NCBI GenBank assembly: GCA_964533215.1 | Contig: CAZHLJ010000005.1 | Span: 150,868 to 214,867 of the forward strand | Reading direction: 5' to 3' | DNA: 64,000 bases | From: Bact-08 sp964533215 | GTDB lineage: Bacteria; Bacteroidota; Bacteroidia; Bacteroidales; UBA932 | Part shown: positions 45,284 through 54,129 of the stretch, piece by piece | Layout: each line of letters starts with the position of its first letter | Position numbering within the stretch: the first letter of the stretch is position 1 | Program-made: the position numbers and the translations under genes | The notes under the pieces: model-generated | Databases searched by the model: none | Told to the model about the DNA's origin: nothing | Seen by the model: only the letters and a program-made list of their open reading frames with translations

Positions 45284-46222
45284 TTATTTTAAACTTATTT
45301 CGTCTCCTTCAGAAGGCTCCTGGCCTTTCTTAATATTATTTATCTTATACAGGCTCTTTAGCATTATTCCATATTTCTGAGAAATATCATACATAGTCTC
45401 TCCTTTTTCAACTATATGTTTTTCCAGGAATTTGTCTCCGGAGCTTCGTTTTTTCTCAACGTAGATAATGGTTCCATCTTCAACCGGCACCTCTTTGTGA
45501 AGATCGTTGAATCTTAGTAATTCTCCGGTGAAAAGCTGGTACTCTCTTGCAAGATTGTCATATGTATCGTATTTGCTGCCAATAATATAAGCAACACCGT
45601 TCTTCTTGAATAACTTTCTTGTGAGAGAGAACTTGTATAAAGAACTGCTTTCAACAGGGATATACTCTTTGTTGTCTTCAATTTTTGTGGGACTAGGAGG
45701 TACATTGTTTACAAAGTAGTCGTATTGTGCAAGATTATAATCCTCTATTATCTTGATAAGCAGTTGAGGGTATTGAGGGTTTGTTGCATATCCGGCCTTC
45801 TTGAGTCCGAATGCCCAGGCTTTGTAATCTGTCGGTTCCAGATCGAAAAGAAACTTGTACCTGTCACGATATCTGAGAAAATCTGAGTGATCTGTATAGG
45901 AATCTTCCACACGGGCATATTTGCGGAAGCACTCGTTTTTTTCATCGTCGTCTTCATAAATTTTAGGGCCGCTCCAGTCGTGGCACTTGATCCCAAAATG
46001 GTTGTTTGCTTCAATTGCAAGCCTTGAATTGCCATCAGCAGATTCAAGGCAAGCCTGTGCCAAGGTTATACTGGCAGGGATGCCGTGCGTTTGCATCTGT
46101 TTGATGGCAAGGTCCTTATATTTGATTATATACCCTTCTCTGCTGTTCTTTTGAGAAAAAGCAACGGAGTTTGCAAAAAGTATAATGAGTAAGGAACAAC
46201 TTAATTTCTTTAAAAGAATCAT
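45284..46222 (-). CDS. Glucosaminidase (LytG/FlgJ-type) with C-terminal LysM
   Basis: The 312-residue exported protein has a signal peptide and a GH73-like domain: THGIPASITLAQACLESADG with the catalytic Glu, HFGIKCHDW and YTDHSDFLR. A LysM domain closes the protein (HIVEKGETMYDISQKYG). It would hydrolyse glycan strands of peptidoglycan. With mltG it makes a wall-remodelling pair. Confidence 0.9.
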   Translation of the reverse strand: MILLKKLSCSLLIILFANSVAFSQKNSREGYIIKYKDLAIKQMQTHGIPASITLAQACLESADGNSRLAIEANNHFGIKCHDWSGPKIYEDDDEKNECFRKYARVEDSYTDHSDFLRYRDRYKFLFDLEPTDYKAWAFGLKKAGYATNPQYPQLLIKIIEDYNLAQYDYFVNNVPPSPTKIEDNKEYIPVESSSLYKFSLTRKLFKKNGVAYIIGSKYDTYDNLAREYQLFTGELLRFNDLHKEVPVEDGTIIYVEKKRSSGDKFLEKHIVEKGETMYDISQKYGIMLKSLYKINNIKKGQEPSEGDEISLK

Positions 46223-46243
46223 ATAGAGGGCTACTTAGTCGTG

Positions 46244-46251
46244 CAAAATTA
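46244..46251 (-). promoter_or_regulatory. TAnnTTTG -7 element of the glucosaminidase-mltG operon
   Basis: TAATTTTG on the minus strand, 22 bases before the ATG. Confidence 0.45.
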
Positions 46252-46252
46252 C

Positions 46253-46260
46253 TAATTTTG
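46253..46260 (+). promoter_or_regulatory. TAnnTTTG -7 element of cdd
   Basis: TAATTTTG on the plus strand, 23 bases before the cdd ATG. It is separated by one base from the divergent box, so polymerases would compete. Confidence 0.45.
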
Positions 46261-46282
46261 TAAGAATCTCAATTAAAAAACT

Positions 46283-46762
46283 ATGCACCAAAAGAGTATT
46301 ACCATCTCCTACGAAGAATATTATTCAAACGAAGGATTGAACAGTGAAGATAAAAAATTGTTAGACATAGCTTTAGATGCGACAAAACGCTCTTATGCCC
46401 CATACTCAAAATTCAATGTCGGAGCAGCTGTCAGGCTGGACAATGGAGAAATAATTTCAGCAAACAACCAGGAGAACGCGGCATACCCTTCCGGACTTTG
46501 CGCAGAGAGGGTTGCAGTTTTTTATGCAAATTCTAAATTTCCTGATGCTGCTATCGAATCTTTGGCTGTAACTGCTGCTGTGGACGGAAATATTTGCGAT
46601 TCACCCACATATCCATGTGGTGCATGCCGTCAGGTATTGGCTGAATCAGAATCAAGGGGAGGCAAACCTATCCGGATTATTATTGGAGGCGAGAAGGTTA
46701 CACAGGTTGTAGATGATGTCAAATCGTTACTGCCATTTGTTTTTGATAATCTTCCCAAGTAG
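46283..46762 (+). CDS. cdd: Cytidine deaminase
   Basis: The 159-residue zinc enzyme deaminates cytidine and deoxycytidine. The ligands are in LCAERVAVF (Cys and catalytic Glu) and PCGACRQVLAE (two Cys). YAPYSKFNVGAAV is also typical of the tetrameric form. Confidence 0.95.
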   Translation: MHQKSITISYEEYYSNEGLNSEDKKLLDIALDATKRSYAPYSKFNVGAAVRLDNGEIISANNQENAAYPSGLCAERVAVFYANSKFPDAAIESLAVTAAVDGNICDSPTYPCGACRQVLAESESRGGKPIRIIIGGEKVTQVVDDVKSLLPFVFDNLPK

Positions 46763-46790
46763 ATTTTTTTACGAATTACTAAAATTGTAT

Positions 46791-46798
46791 TATCTTTG
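46791..46798 (+). promoter_or_regulatory. TAnnTTTG -7 element of the SRP RNA gene
   Basis: TATCTTTG ends three bases before the first base of the terminal helix of the SRP RNA. Confidence 0.6.
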
Positions 46799-46801
46799 TG
46801 C

Positions 46802-46900
46802 GGGGTAAGTCATATACGACCAGCTCCCACTGAACTCCCCCAGGATCGGAAGGTAGCAAGGGTAGGTGGTTGTAGCGGTGCGATATATTAAGCTTACCCT
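46802..46900 (+). ncRNA. ffs: Signal recognition particle RNA (small bacterial type)
   Basis: The conserved apical domain CCCCCAGGATCGGAAGGTAG, followed by CAAGGGTAGG, is the Ffh-binding hairpin with its tetraloop. The ends GGGGTAAG and CTTACCCT pair, and a T run follows (46900 onward) as a terminator. The RNA, about 99 nt, targets membrane proteins with Ffh. Confidence 0.95.
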
Positions 46901-46936
46901 TTTTCTTTTGTTTTTTCTCAACTATTATATATACAG

Positions 46937-48139
46937 ATGAAAATTGCAGTTGGACTATCCGGTGGAGTAGACTCCAGTGTTGCGGCTCTCCTTCTCAAAG
47001 AGGCTGGTCACGAAGTGATTGCAATGTTCATGCAGAATTGGAACGATACCACAGGAACCTTGCACGGTGATTGCGAATGGGAGGAGGAGAAATCTGTGGC
47101 AGAGATGGTTGCCAGAAAAATAGGAATACCTTTTCATTTTATAGATCTCAGCGATACTTACAGAAAAAGAGTTGTCGATTACATGTTCGAGGAGTACAAA
47201 CTTGGAAGGACTCCCAACCCTGACGTGCTTTGCAACAGTGAGATAAAGTTTGATGCATTTCTCAAGGCGGCTCTGGATCTTGGGGCTGACTACGTTGCCA
47301 CTGGCCATTATTGCAGAAAGGATAGCTTTATAGATGATCAGGGACGAGAGATATTCAGGATTCTGGCCGGCTCTGATCCGAACAAAGACCAGAGTTATTT
47401 CCTTTGCCAGCTTACTCAGGAACAGCTATCCAAAGCTCTTTTCCCGATAGGGCATCTGTTAAAGCCAGAGGTCCGCAGAATTGCTTCAGAGGCAGGCCTT
47501 CCTTCGGCAGAGAAGAAGGACTCCCAGGGTATCTGCTTTGTGGGCAAAGTGGATCTTCCGGTTTTCCTCCAGCAGAAACTTGCTGCCAAAGAGGGCAAGG
47601 TGGTTGAGGTTTTCAGAGATTTCTATCAAGATAATACACTTTCAAAATATAACGTCAGGGGATACGATAACGTTGAACCATCTCTATTGGAAGAACTCTC
47701 GGCACCCTATTCATATGACCTAAATTCAGGAAAAGTGATAGGAAGGCACCAAGGCGCACATTTCTATACCATAGGCCAACGCAAAGGCCTGAATATCGGC
47801 GGACACGTTGAATCCATTTTCATAATCTCTACAGATGTGGATAAGAATATTATCTATGTAGGAGAGGGGCAGAGCCACCCAGGGCTGTATCGCAAAGGAC
47901 TGTTTATAGCTGAGAATGAAATTCATTGGATAAGGCCGGATCTCTGCATGTCTGCAGGTGAAGTCCGTGATTATCTTGTGCGTATCCGGTATCGCCAGCC
48001 ATTACAGAGGGCGCGTCTGTTCAAGACCGACAATGGTCTCTACATTGTCTTTGACGAGCCTCAGAGGGGCATTACACCCGGTCAGTTTGCTGCCTGGTAC
48101 TCAGACGAAGAGATGCTGGGGTCAGGTGTGATCATTTGA
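46937..48139 (+). CDS. mnmA: tRNA-specific 2-thiouridylase MnmA
   Basis: The 400-residue enzyme puts sulfur on U34 of tRNA Lys, Glu and Gln. The PP-loop is VGLSGGVDSSVAALLL; NPDVLCNSEIKFD has the first catalytic cysteine and DSQGICFVGKVD the second. FLCQLTQEQL matches the family as well. The C-terminal beta barrel is complete. Confidence 0.94.
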   Translation: MKIAVGLSGGVDSSVAALLLKEAGHEVIAMFMQNWNDTTGTLHGDCEWEEEKSVAEMVARKIGIPFHFIDLSDTYRKRVVDYMFEEYKLGRTPNPDVLCNSEIKFDAFLKAALDLGADYVATGHYCRKDSFIDDQGREIFRILAGSDPNKDQSYFLCQLTQEQLSKALFPIGHLLKPEVRRIASEAGLPSAEKKDSQGICFVGKVDLPVFLQQKLAAKEGKVVEVFRDFYQDNTLSKYNVRGYDNVEPSLLEELSAPYSYDLNSGKVIGRHQGAHFYTIGQRKGLNIGGHVESIFIISTDVDKNIIYVGEGQSHPGLYRKGLFIAENEIHWIRPDLCMSAGEVRDYLVRIRYRQPLQRARLFKTDNGLYIVFDEPQRGITPGQFAAWYSDEEMLGSGVII

Positions 48140-48204
48140 TCAAAAAAAATACTATCTTTATTAGGCGTTAGGCACTGATGCCCAAGGTAAACAGTATCAA
48201 AACC

Positions 48205-49467
48205 ATGAAAAGGGTATTTTTATTATTTCTTATAGCCTGCCTTAATTTTGGGCAGATCTGCGGTCAGAATCCGAGTCAGATTTCATACAACGGCAAGCCC
48301 ATAGAGGTCAAATATCACAGGAGCTCTCTTCACACGATTCTCATAGAATCGGACAATTTTCCATACAAGGAGACTGTGATCAATGCTTATTACAACGCCC
48401 CTTTCCCAGACAAGTATGACAATCATAACATTGGAGAAAAATCTTTTGACCCTGCCAAGTATGGAACGCCGGCAAAAGATTCCGCAGGAGGTGGTTACAA
48501 AGCAATTACTGACAAATATTTAACCCAGAACAATATTGCCAGAAAGCTGGTGGCCAAATGGTTCAATCGCCATGAAGACGGGACTTTCGATATGAATCTT
48601 ATAGGAGAGAGAGGCTCATATAATGCCAGCGAAATGGATGTAAACATTGCCAAAAGCTCTTCGCGTGGAATGGCCATGTTGTCGGATGCAGGCGAAGAGC
48701 TAATCGGAAACACCTTTGTGGTTGTCTCCAAGGTCTTTTTCCTTAGCAATGAAATTGCGGCTTCACTTGTGAAGGAAGGCGCCATAGCCGCTGCAAACAA
48801 AATCTCCAACAATCTTGCCCGTACCATTGCCATAAAAGCGGCAGAGGTTGCCTACAATAAGGCAAAAGAGGGATATTCAGTATGGACAACCTCCTACCTT
48901 TACAAACTTGCATGGAATGACTCAATTGCAGCGATATTCTATAAAGACCTTTGGATGGATAAGAGCAACATTGACCCGTCAAGAAAGGCGAAGTTTGACA
49001 ATTCTAATCTATTCAGGTTGGATTATATAGGAAGTGATTTCTCCAAAAGTCTGGTCACCTTCTCCTTGAAAGAAAAAAGGAGCGAAGAGAGAATAATTGA
49101 GATTGCCACTGTCCGTAATGTAGATGCTGTATATGCAAAGCTTCAGAAAAAGTATGATGTTTTCAAGACAAAGACTCCATTATATACCGGATATCCGATA
49201 ACGGCCAAGATTGGATTGAAGGAGGGTCTGGAGCCGGGTGACAGATATGAGGTCTTGGAACAGGTTCAGGACGAAAACGGAAAGACAAAATATGTAAGGA
49301 AAGGCACTATCAAGGTCGATAAGAATCAGATCTGGGATAACCGCTTCAATGCCGGAGAGGAAGAGTCCGACAAAAAATCTTCCGGAGACAAACCAAAAGT
49401 AGACCGGACTTTGTTTGAAGGAGGAAAGGATTTCTTCCCAGGTATGCTGATAAGACAAATAAAATAA
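48205..49467 (+). CDS. Secreted protein of unknown function (first of four)
   Basis: The 420-residue protein starts with a signal peptide (MKRVFLLFLIACLNFG). I do not recognise it. The mature part has an alpha/beta segment with GERGSYNASEMDVNIA and DAGEELIGNTFVVV, a helical, alanine-rich middle, and a C-terminal beta domain (GYPITAKIGLKEGLEPG). An ATG nine codons earlier at 48178 is possible, but the signal peptide fits the chosen start. It is followed by three further secreted proteins in the same direction. Confidence 0.7.
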   Translation: MKRVFLLFLIACLNFGQICGQNPSQISYNGKPIEVKYHRSSLHTILIESDNFPYKETVINAYYNAPFPDKYDNHNIGEKSFDPAKYGTPAKDSAGGGYKAITDKYLTQNNIARKLVAKWFNRHEDGTFDMNLIGERGSYNASEMDVNIAKSSSRGMAMLSDAGEELIGNTFVVVSKVFFLSNEIAASLVKEGAIAAANKISNNLARTIAIKAAEVAYNKAKEGYSVWTTSYLYKLAWNDSIAAIFYKDLWMDKSNIDPSRKAKFDNSNLFRLDYIGSDFSKSLVTFSLKEKRSEERIIEIATVRNVDAVYAKLQKKYDVFKTKTPLYTGYPITAKIGLKEGLEPGDRYEVLEQVQDENGKTKYVRKGTIKVDKNQIWDNRFNAGEEESDKKSSGDKPKVDRTLFEGGKDFFPGMLIRQIK

Positions 49468-49495
49468 ATGCAAGCTTGCTATAAATTATTTACTG

Positions 49496-50017
49496 ATGAA
49501 AAAACTTGTTTCACTATGCAGCCTCTTACTGTTGATGGTATTAGGCTTTTCAGCCTCTCTCTATGCTCAGGCAGGAAAGAAGGCAGATAAGGACACTAAA
49601 AACTGGAGATACGAGATTGAAGGAATGGGTGTCGGCACCCAAGGTACATACCTATTGAAGGTCTGGTCTTACTCAAAGAAACCTGTCGTAGCCATTGAAC
49701 AGGCTAAGAAAAATGCCGTTCATGGCGTTGTTTTCAAGGGATTCCCAGGTAAACAGGGCATGCCGGGACAGAAGCCCTTAGTAACAGATCCTACTGTTGA
49801 AATAGAGCGAACCAAATTTTTCAACTCGTTTTTTGCAGATAATGGAGACTTCATGAATTTCGTAACTCTTTCCGGGGACGGTTCTGTTGCCGCAGAGGAC
49901 AGACTGAAGGTTGGAAAAGAGTACAAGATAGGGGTGATAGTCTCTGTGAACGTCAGCTCTCTAAGGAAGTACCTGGAAGAGGCAGCAGTTATAAAAGGTC
50001 TGGGTGCTGGCTTTTAA
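49496..50017 (+). CDS. Small secreted protein of unknown function (second of four)
   Basis: The 173-residue protein has a signal peptide (LVSLCSLLLLMVLGFSA). The sequence GTYLLKVWSYSKKPVVAIEQAKKNAVHG suggests one alpha/beta domain of the kind found in envelope proteins such as LPP20/FlgT-like domains. That similarity is a visual impression. A Gly/Pro-rich loop (GFPGKQGMPGQKP) follows. Confidence 0.65.
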   Translation: MKKLVSLCSLLLLMVLGFSASLYAQAGKKADKDTKNWRYEIEGMGVGTQGTYLLKVWSYSKKPVVAIEQAKKNAVHGVVFKGFPGKQGMPGQKPLVTDPTVEIERTKFFNSFFADNGDFMNFVTLSGDGSVAAEDRLKVGKEYKIGVIVSVNVSSLRKYLEEAAVIKGLGAGF

Positions 50018-50047
50018 TATTTTTTGACAAACTAAAATTATTCAAAG

Positions 50048-51004
50048 ATGAAAAACATCTTAAAAATTGTATCAATTGCCCTCCTCTTTATTTTGAGCAG
50101 CGGCATTTTAGCCTTCTCTCAGGCAAAAAAACCTACAATTATGGTTGTGCCGAGTGATGTCTGGTGCACCAAGAATGGCTATATGACAGAGTTTGACAAT
50201 CAGGGTACAAAACTTAAGATTCCTGATTACAAAAAAGCTTTTCAGGAGAATTCCGACTTACTTTTGGTTATCAGTAAGATAAACGAGCTAATGGCAGAAA
50301 GAGGTTTCCCCCTCAAGAATCTGGAGTCAGCACTAAAGTCTTTGCAGGACCAATCTGCAGAGGATGCTATGCTTACAAGTAAAAGTGGTGCCGATGTCAA
50401 TGAGAGTCCCATAGACCAACTCAAGAAGGTTGCCAAGGCAGATATATGGATGCAGCTTACTTGGACTGTCAATCAGACCGGTCCAAAACGTTCAATCACT
50501 TTCAACCTTCAGGGGCTGGATGCATATACAGACAAACAGATTGCCGGAGCTTCCGGCACAGGTCAGCCCTCTTTCTCGGCAGAATTCCCTGTTTTGCTTG
50601 AGGAGGCAGTCCTGGCTCACCTGGACAACTTCAATGTCCAGCTTCAGAAGCATTTTGACGACCTTTTTGCCAACGGGCGCGAGGTTATTCTCCGCATCAA
50701 GACGTTTGCCTCTTTTAATGGAGATCTGGAGAGTGAATATGGTGGAGAGGCGTTGGCCGACATCATAGACAAATGGGTCTCTGAAAATACCGTCCAAGGC
50801 CGTTACAGTACAACAGATGCTACCGAGAACATGATGTTCTTTGAGCAGGTACGGATTCCACTTTATGATGCAAACAACAAGGCTCTGGATGCCCGCGTCT
50901 GGGCGCGTGGTCTGCAAAGGATGTTGAAAGAGAAGTATCAGATAGAATCTAAGCTGATGATGAGAGGTTTGGGACAGGCTCAACTGGTTATTGGCGAAAA
51001 ATAA
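50048..51004 (+). CDS. Secreted protein, DUF6175-like (third of four)
   Basis: The 318-residue protein has a signal peptide ending near ILAFSQA. KPTIMVVPSDVWCTKNGYM opens a domain that recalls CsgG/LpoB-type envelope proteins, and ADIWMQLTWTVNQTGPKRS is a beta hairpin. I believe it belongs to the Bacteroidota family DUF6175, with moderate certainty. No enzyme motif is visible. Confidence 0.65.
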   Translation: MKNILKIVSIALLFILSSGILAFSQAKKPTIMVVPSDVWCTKNGYMTEFDNQGTKLKIPDYKKAFQENSDLLLVISKINELMAERGFPLKNLESALKSLQDQSAEDAMLTSKSGADVNESPIDQLKKVAKADIWMQLTWTVNQTGPKRSITFNLQGLDAYTDKQIAGASGTGQPSFSAEFPVLLEEAVLAHLDNFNVQLQKHFDDLFANGREVILRIKTFASFNGDLESEYGGEALADIIDKWVSENTVQGRYSTTDATENMMFFEQVRIPLYDANNKALDARVWARGLQRMLKEKYQIESKLMMRGLGQAQLVIGEK

Positions 51005-51017
51005 AAAATATATTCAG

Positions 51018-51977
51018 ATGAAACACTACAAATTCCTTATAGCTACCTTTATTCTGGCTTTGTGCTTCAGTTCTATGGTAGCGCAGAATACCGGCTCAAT
51101 GGACCCAAAAGGCAAAATAGCTCTTGGCGTTTGGGTGCCTGACCAGATTGAGGGACTTCCGGCGGCTGCCAAAAGCAGTCTTGAGAACAAACTTTGTCAG
51201 ATTATAGTTGCCAATGGACTTGGCGACGGTACCGTAAATTCCCGTTTTATTATCTCAGCCAATGTGACTGTGTTGTCAAAAGAGGTCACCGCCACAGCTC
51301 CTCCTATGCAGGCTTATACTCTTGAGGTGACTTTATACATTGGAGACGGCCTCAAGGGCAAGGCTTTCGCCACCTGCTCTACCACGGCAAAGGGTGTAGG
51401 GGAGAATGAGACCAAGGCATATATGTCGGCATTGAAGAATATCAAGGTGAATAATCCTGCTTATCAGGCATTTATCGAGACTGGTAAGTCTAAAATAATT
51501 GATTACTATAATTCTCAGTGTGATATCAACATAAAGGAGGCCAAGGTTTGTGCCGGCATGAATGAGTTCGACAAGGCTATATGGCTCCTCACAACCGTTC
51601 CTGATGCTTGCACTAGTTGCTGGAACAGGAGTATGGATGCTGTTGCTCCTATATTCAAACAGAAGATTGACTTTGATGGCAGGGTAAAGCTGGCTCAGGC
51701 CACCAATATCTGGAATGCCGGTCAGAGTTGGGACGCTGCTCAGCAGGCTGGTGCAATCATGTCAACCATAGACCCAAATTCTGCATGCTATGGCGAGGTC
51801 AAGGCTTTGGGCAATAGGATTGCAAAGAGGATTCTTGAAGTGGATAAACGGGAATGGAACTTTTTCTGGGAAAAGGAGATAAATCTTACCAGAGACATGA
51901 TAAAGGCATATCGGGATATTGGAGTTGCCTGGGGCAACGGACAACCTAAATACATAATCTATCAGAGATTCTGGTAA
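51018..51977 (+). CDS. Secreted protein of unknown function (fourth of four)
   Basis: The 319-residue protein starts at the ATG 13 bases after the previous stop; the frame also extends upstream into the previous gene but the signal peptide (FLIATFILALCFSSMV) marks this start. The N-terminal 150 residues are beta-rich (VTVLSKEVTATAPP, LEVTLYIGDGLKG). The C-terminal half is helical with pairs of cysteines (VPDACTSCWNRS). It closes the four-gene run. Confidence 0.65.
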   Translation: MKHYKFLIATFILALCFSSMVAQNTGSMDPKGKIALGVWVPDQIEGLPAAAKSSLENKLCQIIVANGLGDGTVNSRFIISANVTVLSKEVTATAPPMQAYTLEVTLYIGDGLKGKAFATCSTTAKGVGENETKAYMSALKNIKVNNPAYQAFIETGKSKIIDYYNSQCDINIKEAKVCAGMNEFDKAIWLLTTVPDACTSCWNRSMDAVAPIFKQKIDFDGRVKLAQATNIWNAGQSWDAAQQAGAIMSTIDPNSACYGEVKALGNRIAKRILEVDKREWNFFWEKEINLTRDMIKAYRDIGVAWGNGQPKYIIYQRFW

Positions 51978-52188
51978 ACAGTCACAAACTGCCACATATC
52001 TTCTGCATTAACAGATTTTGTACAGAAGTTGAAATATAAATCTTTAGTCGATTTGCTCTTGCTTACTAATCTCAGTCCGTCGACTATTGTCCGATATGGA
52101 ATTGCATAAACCAATATTAAGATTGCAAACCACTTTGAGTCACCAGCATTTAAAATCCAGATTAATATTGGGAAATGTTTTTCATTAT
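51962..52188 (-). pseudogene. Possible remnant of a membrane protein gene
   Basis: On the minus strand a frame of about 70 codons has no ATG near its 5' end. It encodes a hydrophobic stretch (FPILIWILNAGDSKWF, then AILILVYAIPYRTIVDG) and a soluble tail ending at TGA 51962-51964, inside the end of the previous gene on the other strand. It looks like coding DNA by composition but has no proper start, so it may be the tail of a lost gene. Apart from this the 211-base gap contains nothing I can name. Confidence 0.3.
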
Positions 52189-52635
52189 CTATTGGTCGCT
52201 GTTTTTATCATAAGAGAACGCAACCCCTTTTTCATGCTTTTCGTCCTGTAGTTTTCCCCAAGACTCCCAGCCTTTATCGCGCAAAATGGAATTATCGTGT
52301 TTAAGAGTAGGGTAGCCCTTAAAAAAATCCGTAAAATGCTCGCAAGGATAGCTTTCGCACAATGCACACATTTCAACATTTTTTTCTTTTGCGCACAGTC
52401 TGATTTTGCAGGCCGGATTTCCGCTTCCCGCCTTACACGAGATGCAAACGCCATCAACAGACATCCCTTTTAAAAACGACCAGAATTTCTCGCCATCGGG
52501 AAAGAAAGACATTATTTCTTCAAATCCCAGCTTCTTCATCTCTTCATGCAAAACTTTGGCTGCAGGTTCAACTTTTACTTTAACCGCACAATTTTCGCAG
52601 TAAAGACCGCAATAACATGCATATTTTTTGTCCAT
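52189..52635 (-). CDS. Cysteine-rich DUF3795 protein
   Basis: The 148-residue protein has paired cysteines in CYCGLYCENC, CISCKAGSGNPACKIRLC and CALCESYPC, suggesting one or more metal sites. This is the DUF3795 pattern; the function is unknown. It lies 18 bases downstream of hipT on the same strand and may share its transcript. Confidence 0.82.
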   Translation of the reverse strand: MDKKYACYCGLYCENCAVKVKVEPAAKVLHEEMKKLGFEEIMSFFPDGEKFWSFLKGMSVDGVCISCKAGSGNPACKIRLCAKEKNVEMCALCESYPCEHFTDFFKGYPTLKHDNSILRDKGWESWGKLQDEKHEKGVAFSYDKNSDQ

Positions 52636-52653
52636 ATTTTTAATCTAATTCTA

Positions 52654-53598
52654 TTATTTTAATCCTAATTGCTCATACCTCTGCTCAATAACCTCATGAT
52701 AAGCAACTTTCATACTATTAGACAAGAATGACCGATCTATCCATTTGATTGCTTTCGATTTATTGTTGACCATTCGGTTGAAAGCTCCTTTTATTTGTTT
52801 GGTTGTCAATCCCAAACCTTCGCCTAACTTTTCAAAATGTTCTAGTTTTAACTTCTTTTTCTTACCACCTAATGTCAATGCAAGCTCTTCTGTATCCTCC
52901 GGGAGCACAATTGCCACATTTAAAAGGTCGTAAGCGGGAGATAACACCCAACCGGAGGGACTTTCAATCATAGAGAAGTTCTTCAGGTGCATATCATTAT
53001 TACCGGTTAGAAAAGAAAATAGAGATAAGTCAAAGAAAAAGGATTTATCAAGTAATGTGTTACTGGAATAGCTATCCAATGCCCTTCCAACCTTTTCCAT
53101 TGAACTTTTATATTTATCAAATGCTTCTGTAATCTGAAACATATCAATCATGTGGATCTTTTCTACGGTATCTGTCCGGTCCACTCGTTTTGTAATATAA
53201 GACAACTCGCCGGATGCTAGTCTGATTAATGATGACCGAGCTACACGAATTCCGAAATCCTCTGCTATACGCATTGTTACATGTTCATTTTCCGGCATTT
53301 CGAAAAATCTGTCAGACGGTGGTTTGAAAATATATTGACCACCCAATGCTCCAACAACAGTTAGCCGCGTATCTGAATTTCCCTTTATTTTCTTGACCAA
53401 CGATAATGATAGTTTTGGCTGAACTCCAGGTACAGCAACACTTCTTTCTACCACGTGCTTCGCGAGCTCAGCCATTTGATCCAGCGAATATTCCATTTTA
53501 GGCGGCACTTTAACCCCAAAGAATTCCATTGAACATTTTTCGTGAAAGTCCAGTCCTTCTTTAATTGGTTCATAACAATATAAGCATCTATTCTCCAT
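52654..53598 (-). CDS. hipT: HipA-type serine/threonine kinase toxin without its N-terminal domain (HipT-like)
   Basis: The 314-residue protein carries the HipA kinase core. The glycine-rich loop is SVAVPGVQPKLS (about 52-63), the ATP lysine is in YIFKPPS (Lys92), the catalytic loop is NNDMHLKNF (Asp202, Asn207) and the metal Asp is in SPAYDLLN. A short zinc-ribbon-like N-terminus (CLYC ... HEKC) precedes it. The N-terminal HipA subdomain is encoded by the next gene upstream, which is the arrangement of tripartite HipBST systems. The ATG at 53598 overlaps hipS by 11 bases; a TTG nine bases earlier is less likely. HipA kinases inhibit tRNA synthetases; the target here is unknown. Confidence 0.88.
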   Translation of the reverse strand: MENRCLYCYEPIKEGLDFHEKCSMEFFGVKVPPKMEYSLDQMAELAKHVVERSVAVPGVQPKLSLSLVKKIKGNSDTRLTVVGALGGQYIFKPPSDRFFEMPENEHVTMRIAEDFGIRVARSSLIRLASGELSYITKRVDRTDTVEKIHMIDMFQITEAFDKYKSSMEKVGRALDSYSSNTLLDKSFFFDLSLFSFLTGNNDMHLKNFSMIESPSGWVLSPAYDLLNVAIVLPEDTEELALTLGGKKKKLKLEHFEKLGEGLGLTTKQIKGAFNRMVNNKSKAIKWIDRSFLSNSMKVAYHEVIEQRYEQLGLK

Positions 53599-53923
53599 CG
53601 TTTTCAATTATAGGTTCCACGCTAACAGCACCGATACAATTCCGGCAACAGGCAAGGAGCAATCCCATGCGATCATTTTTATTGATCTTCCAGTTTTCGG
53701 AAGCGATATCTAACAACCAACCTTCCGGAATCAACCCTTCAAAAAATGGGAAGAGTCGCTTCTCTTTATATGGCTTATCGGTAACTGGCATAGTGAAAGT
53801 TATGAAGTCATTCGGATGATCTTTTACGAATTGATTGTCATACTGAAATATATATTCGCCCTCATTCGTTTCTGTAATGAGACCGGCCAAATTATCCTTG
53901 TAAAGTACTTTCCCCTTTCTCAT
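53588..53923 (-). CDS. hipS: HipA N-terminal subdomain protein (HipS-like)
   Basis: The 111-residue protein matches the N-subdomain 1 of HipA: GKVLYKDNLAGLI, FFEGLIPEGWLLD and MGLLLACCRNCIGAVSV. In HipBST of enteropathogenic E. coli the separate HipS acts as the antitoxin of HipT. It shares one base with hipB (TAATG) and overlaps hipT, so all three are translated together. Confidence 0.85.
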   Translation of the reverse strand: MRKGKVLYKDNLAGLITETNEGEYIFQYDNQFVKDHPNDFITFTMPVTDKPYKEKRLFPFFEGLIPEGWLLDIASENWKINKNDRMGLLLACCRNCIGAVSVEPIIENDGE

Positions 53924-54129
53924 TAATCAAGGTCTTTACTGTTAACAGGAGCTAATTCATGTCCGAACATGCGGAGAACAAGGTTAACCTTATCCATATT
54001 AAGATTTGTTTTACCCTGTTCTATTTTGCGTAATACAGTCAGAGCAATTCCTGCTCGATCGGCAAATTCTTCTTGAGTAAGATTAACTTCTTTCCTACGT
54101 TCTTTAACAAACTCTGCTAATTGCTTCAT
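53923..54129 (-). CDS. hipB: HTH (XRE) regulator, HipB-like
   Basis: The 68-residue protein is a single Cro/C1-type helix-turn-helix (LTQEEFADRAGIALTVLRKIEQGK). It opens the operon with hipS and hipT and should repress it by binding the promoter. Confidence 0.88.
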   Translation of the reverse strand: MKQLAEFVKERRKEVNLTQEEFADRAGIALTVLRKIEQGKTNLNMDKVNLVLRMFGHELAPVNSKDLD

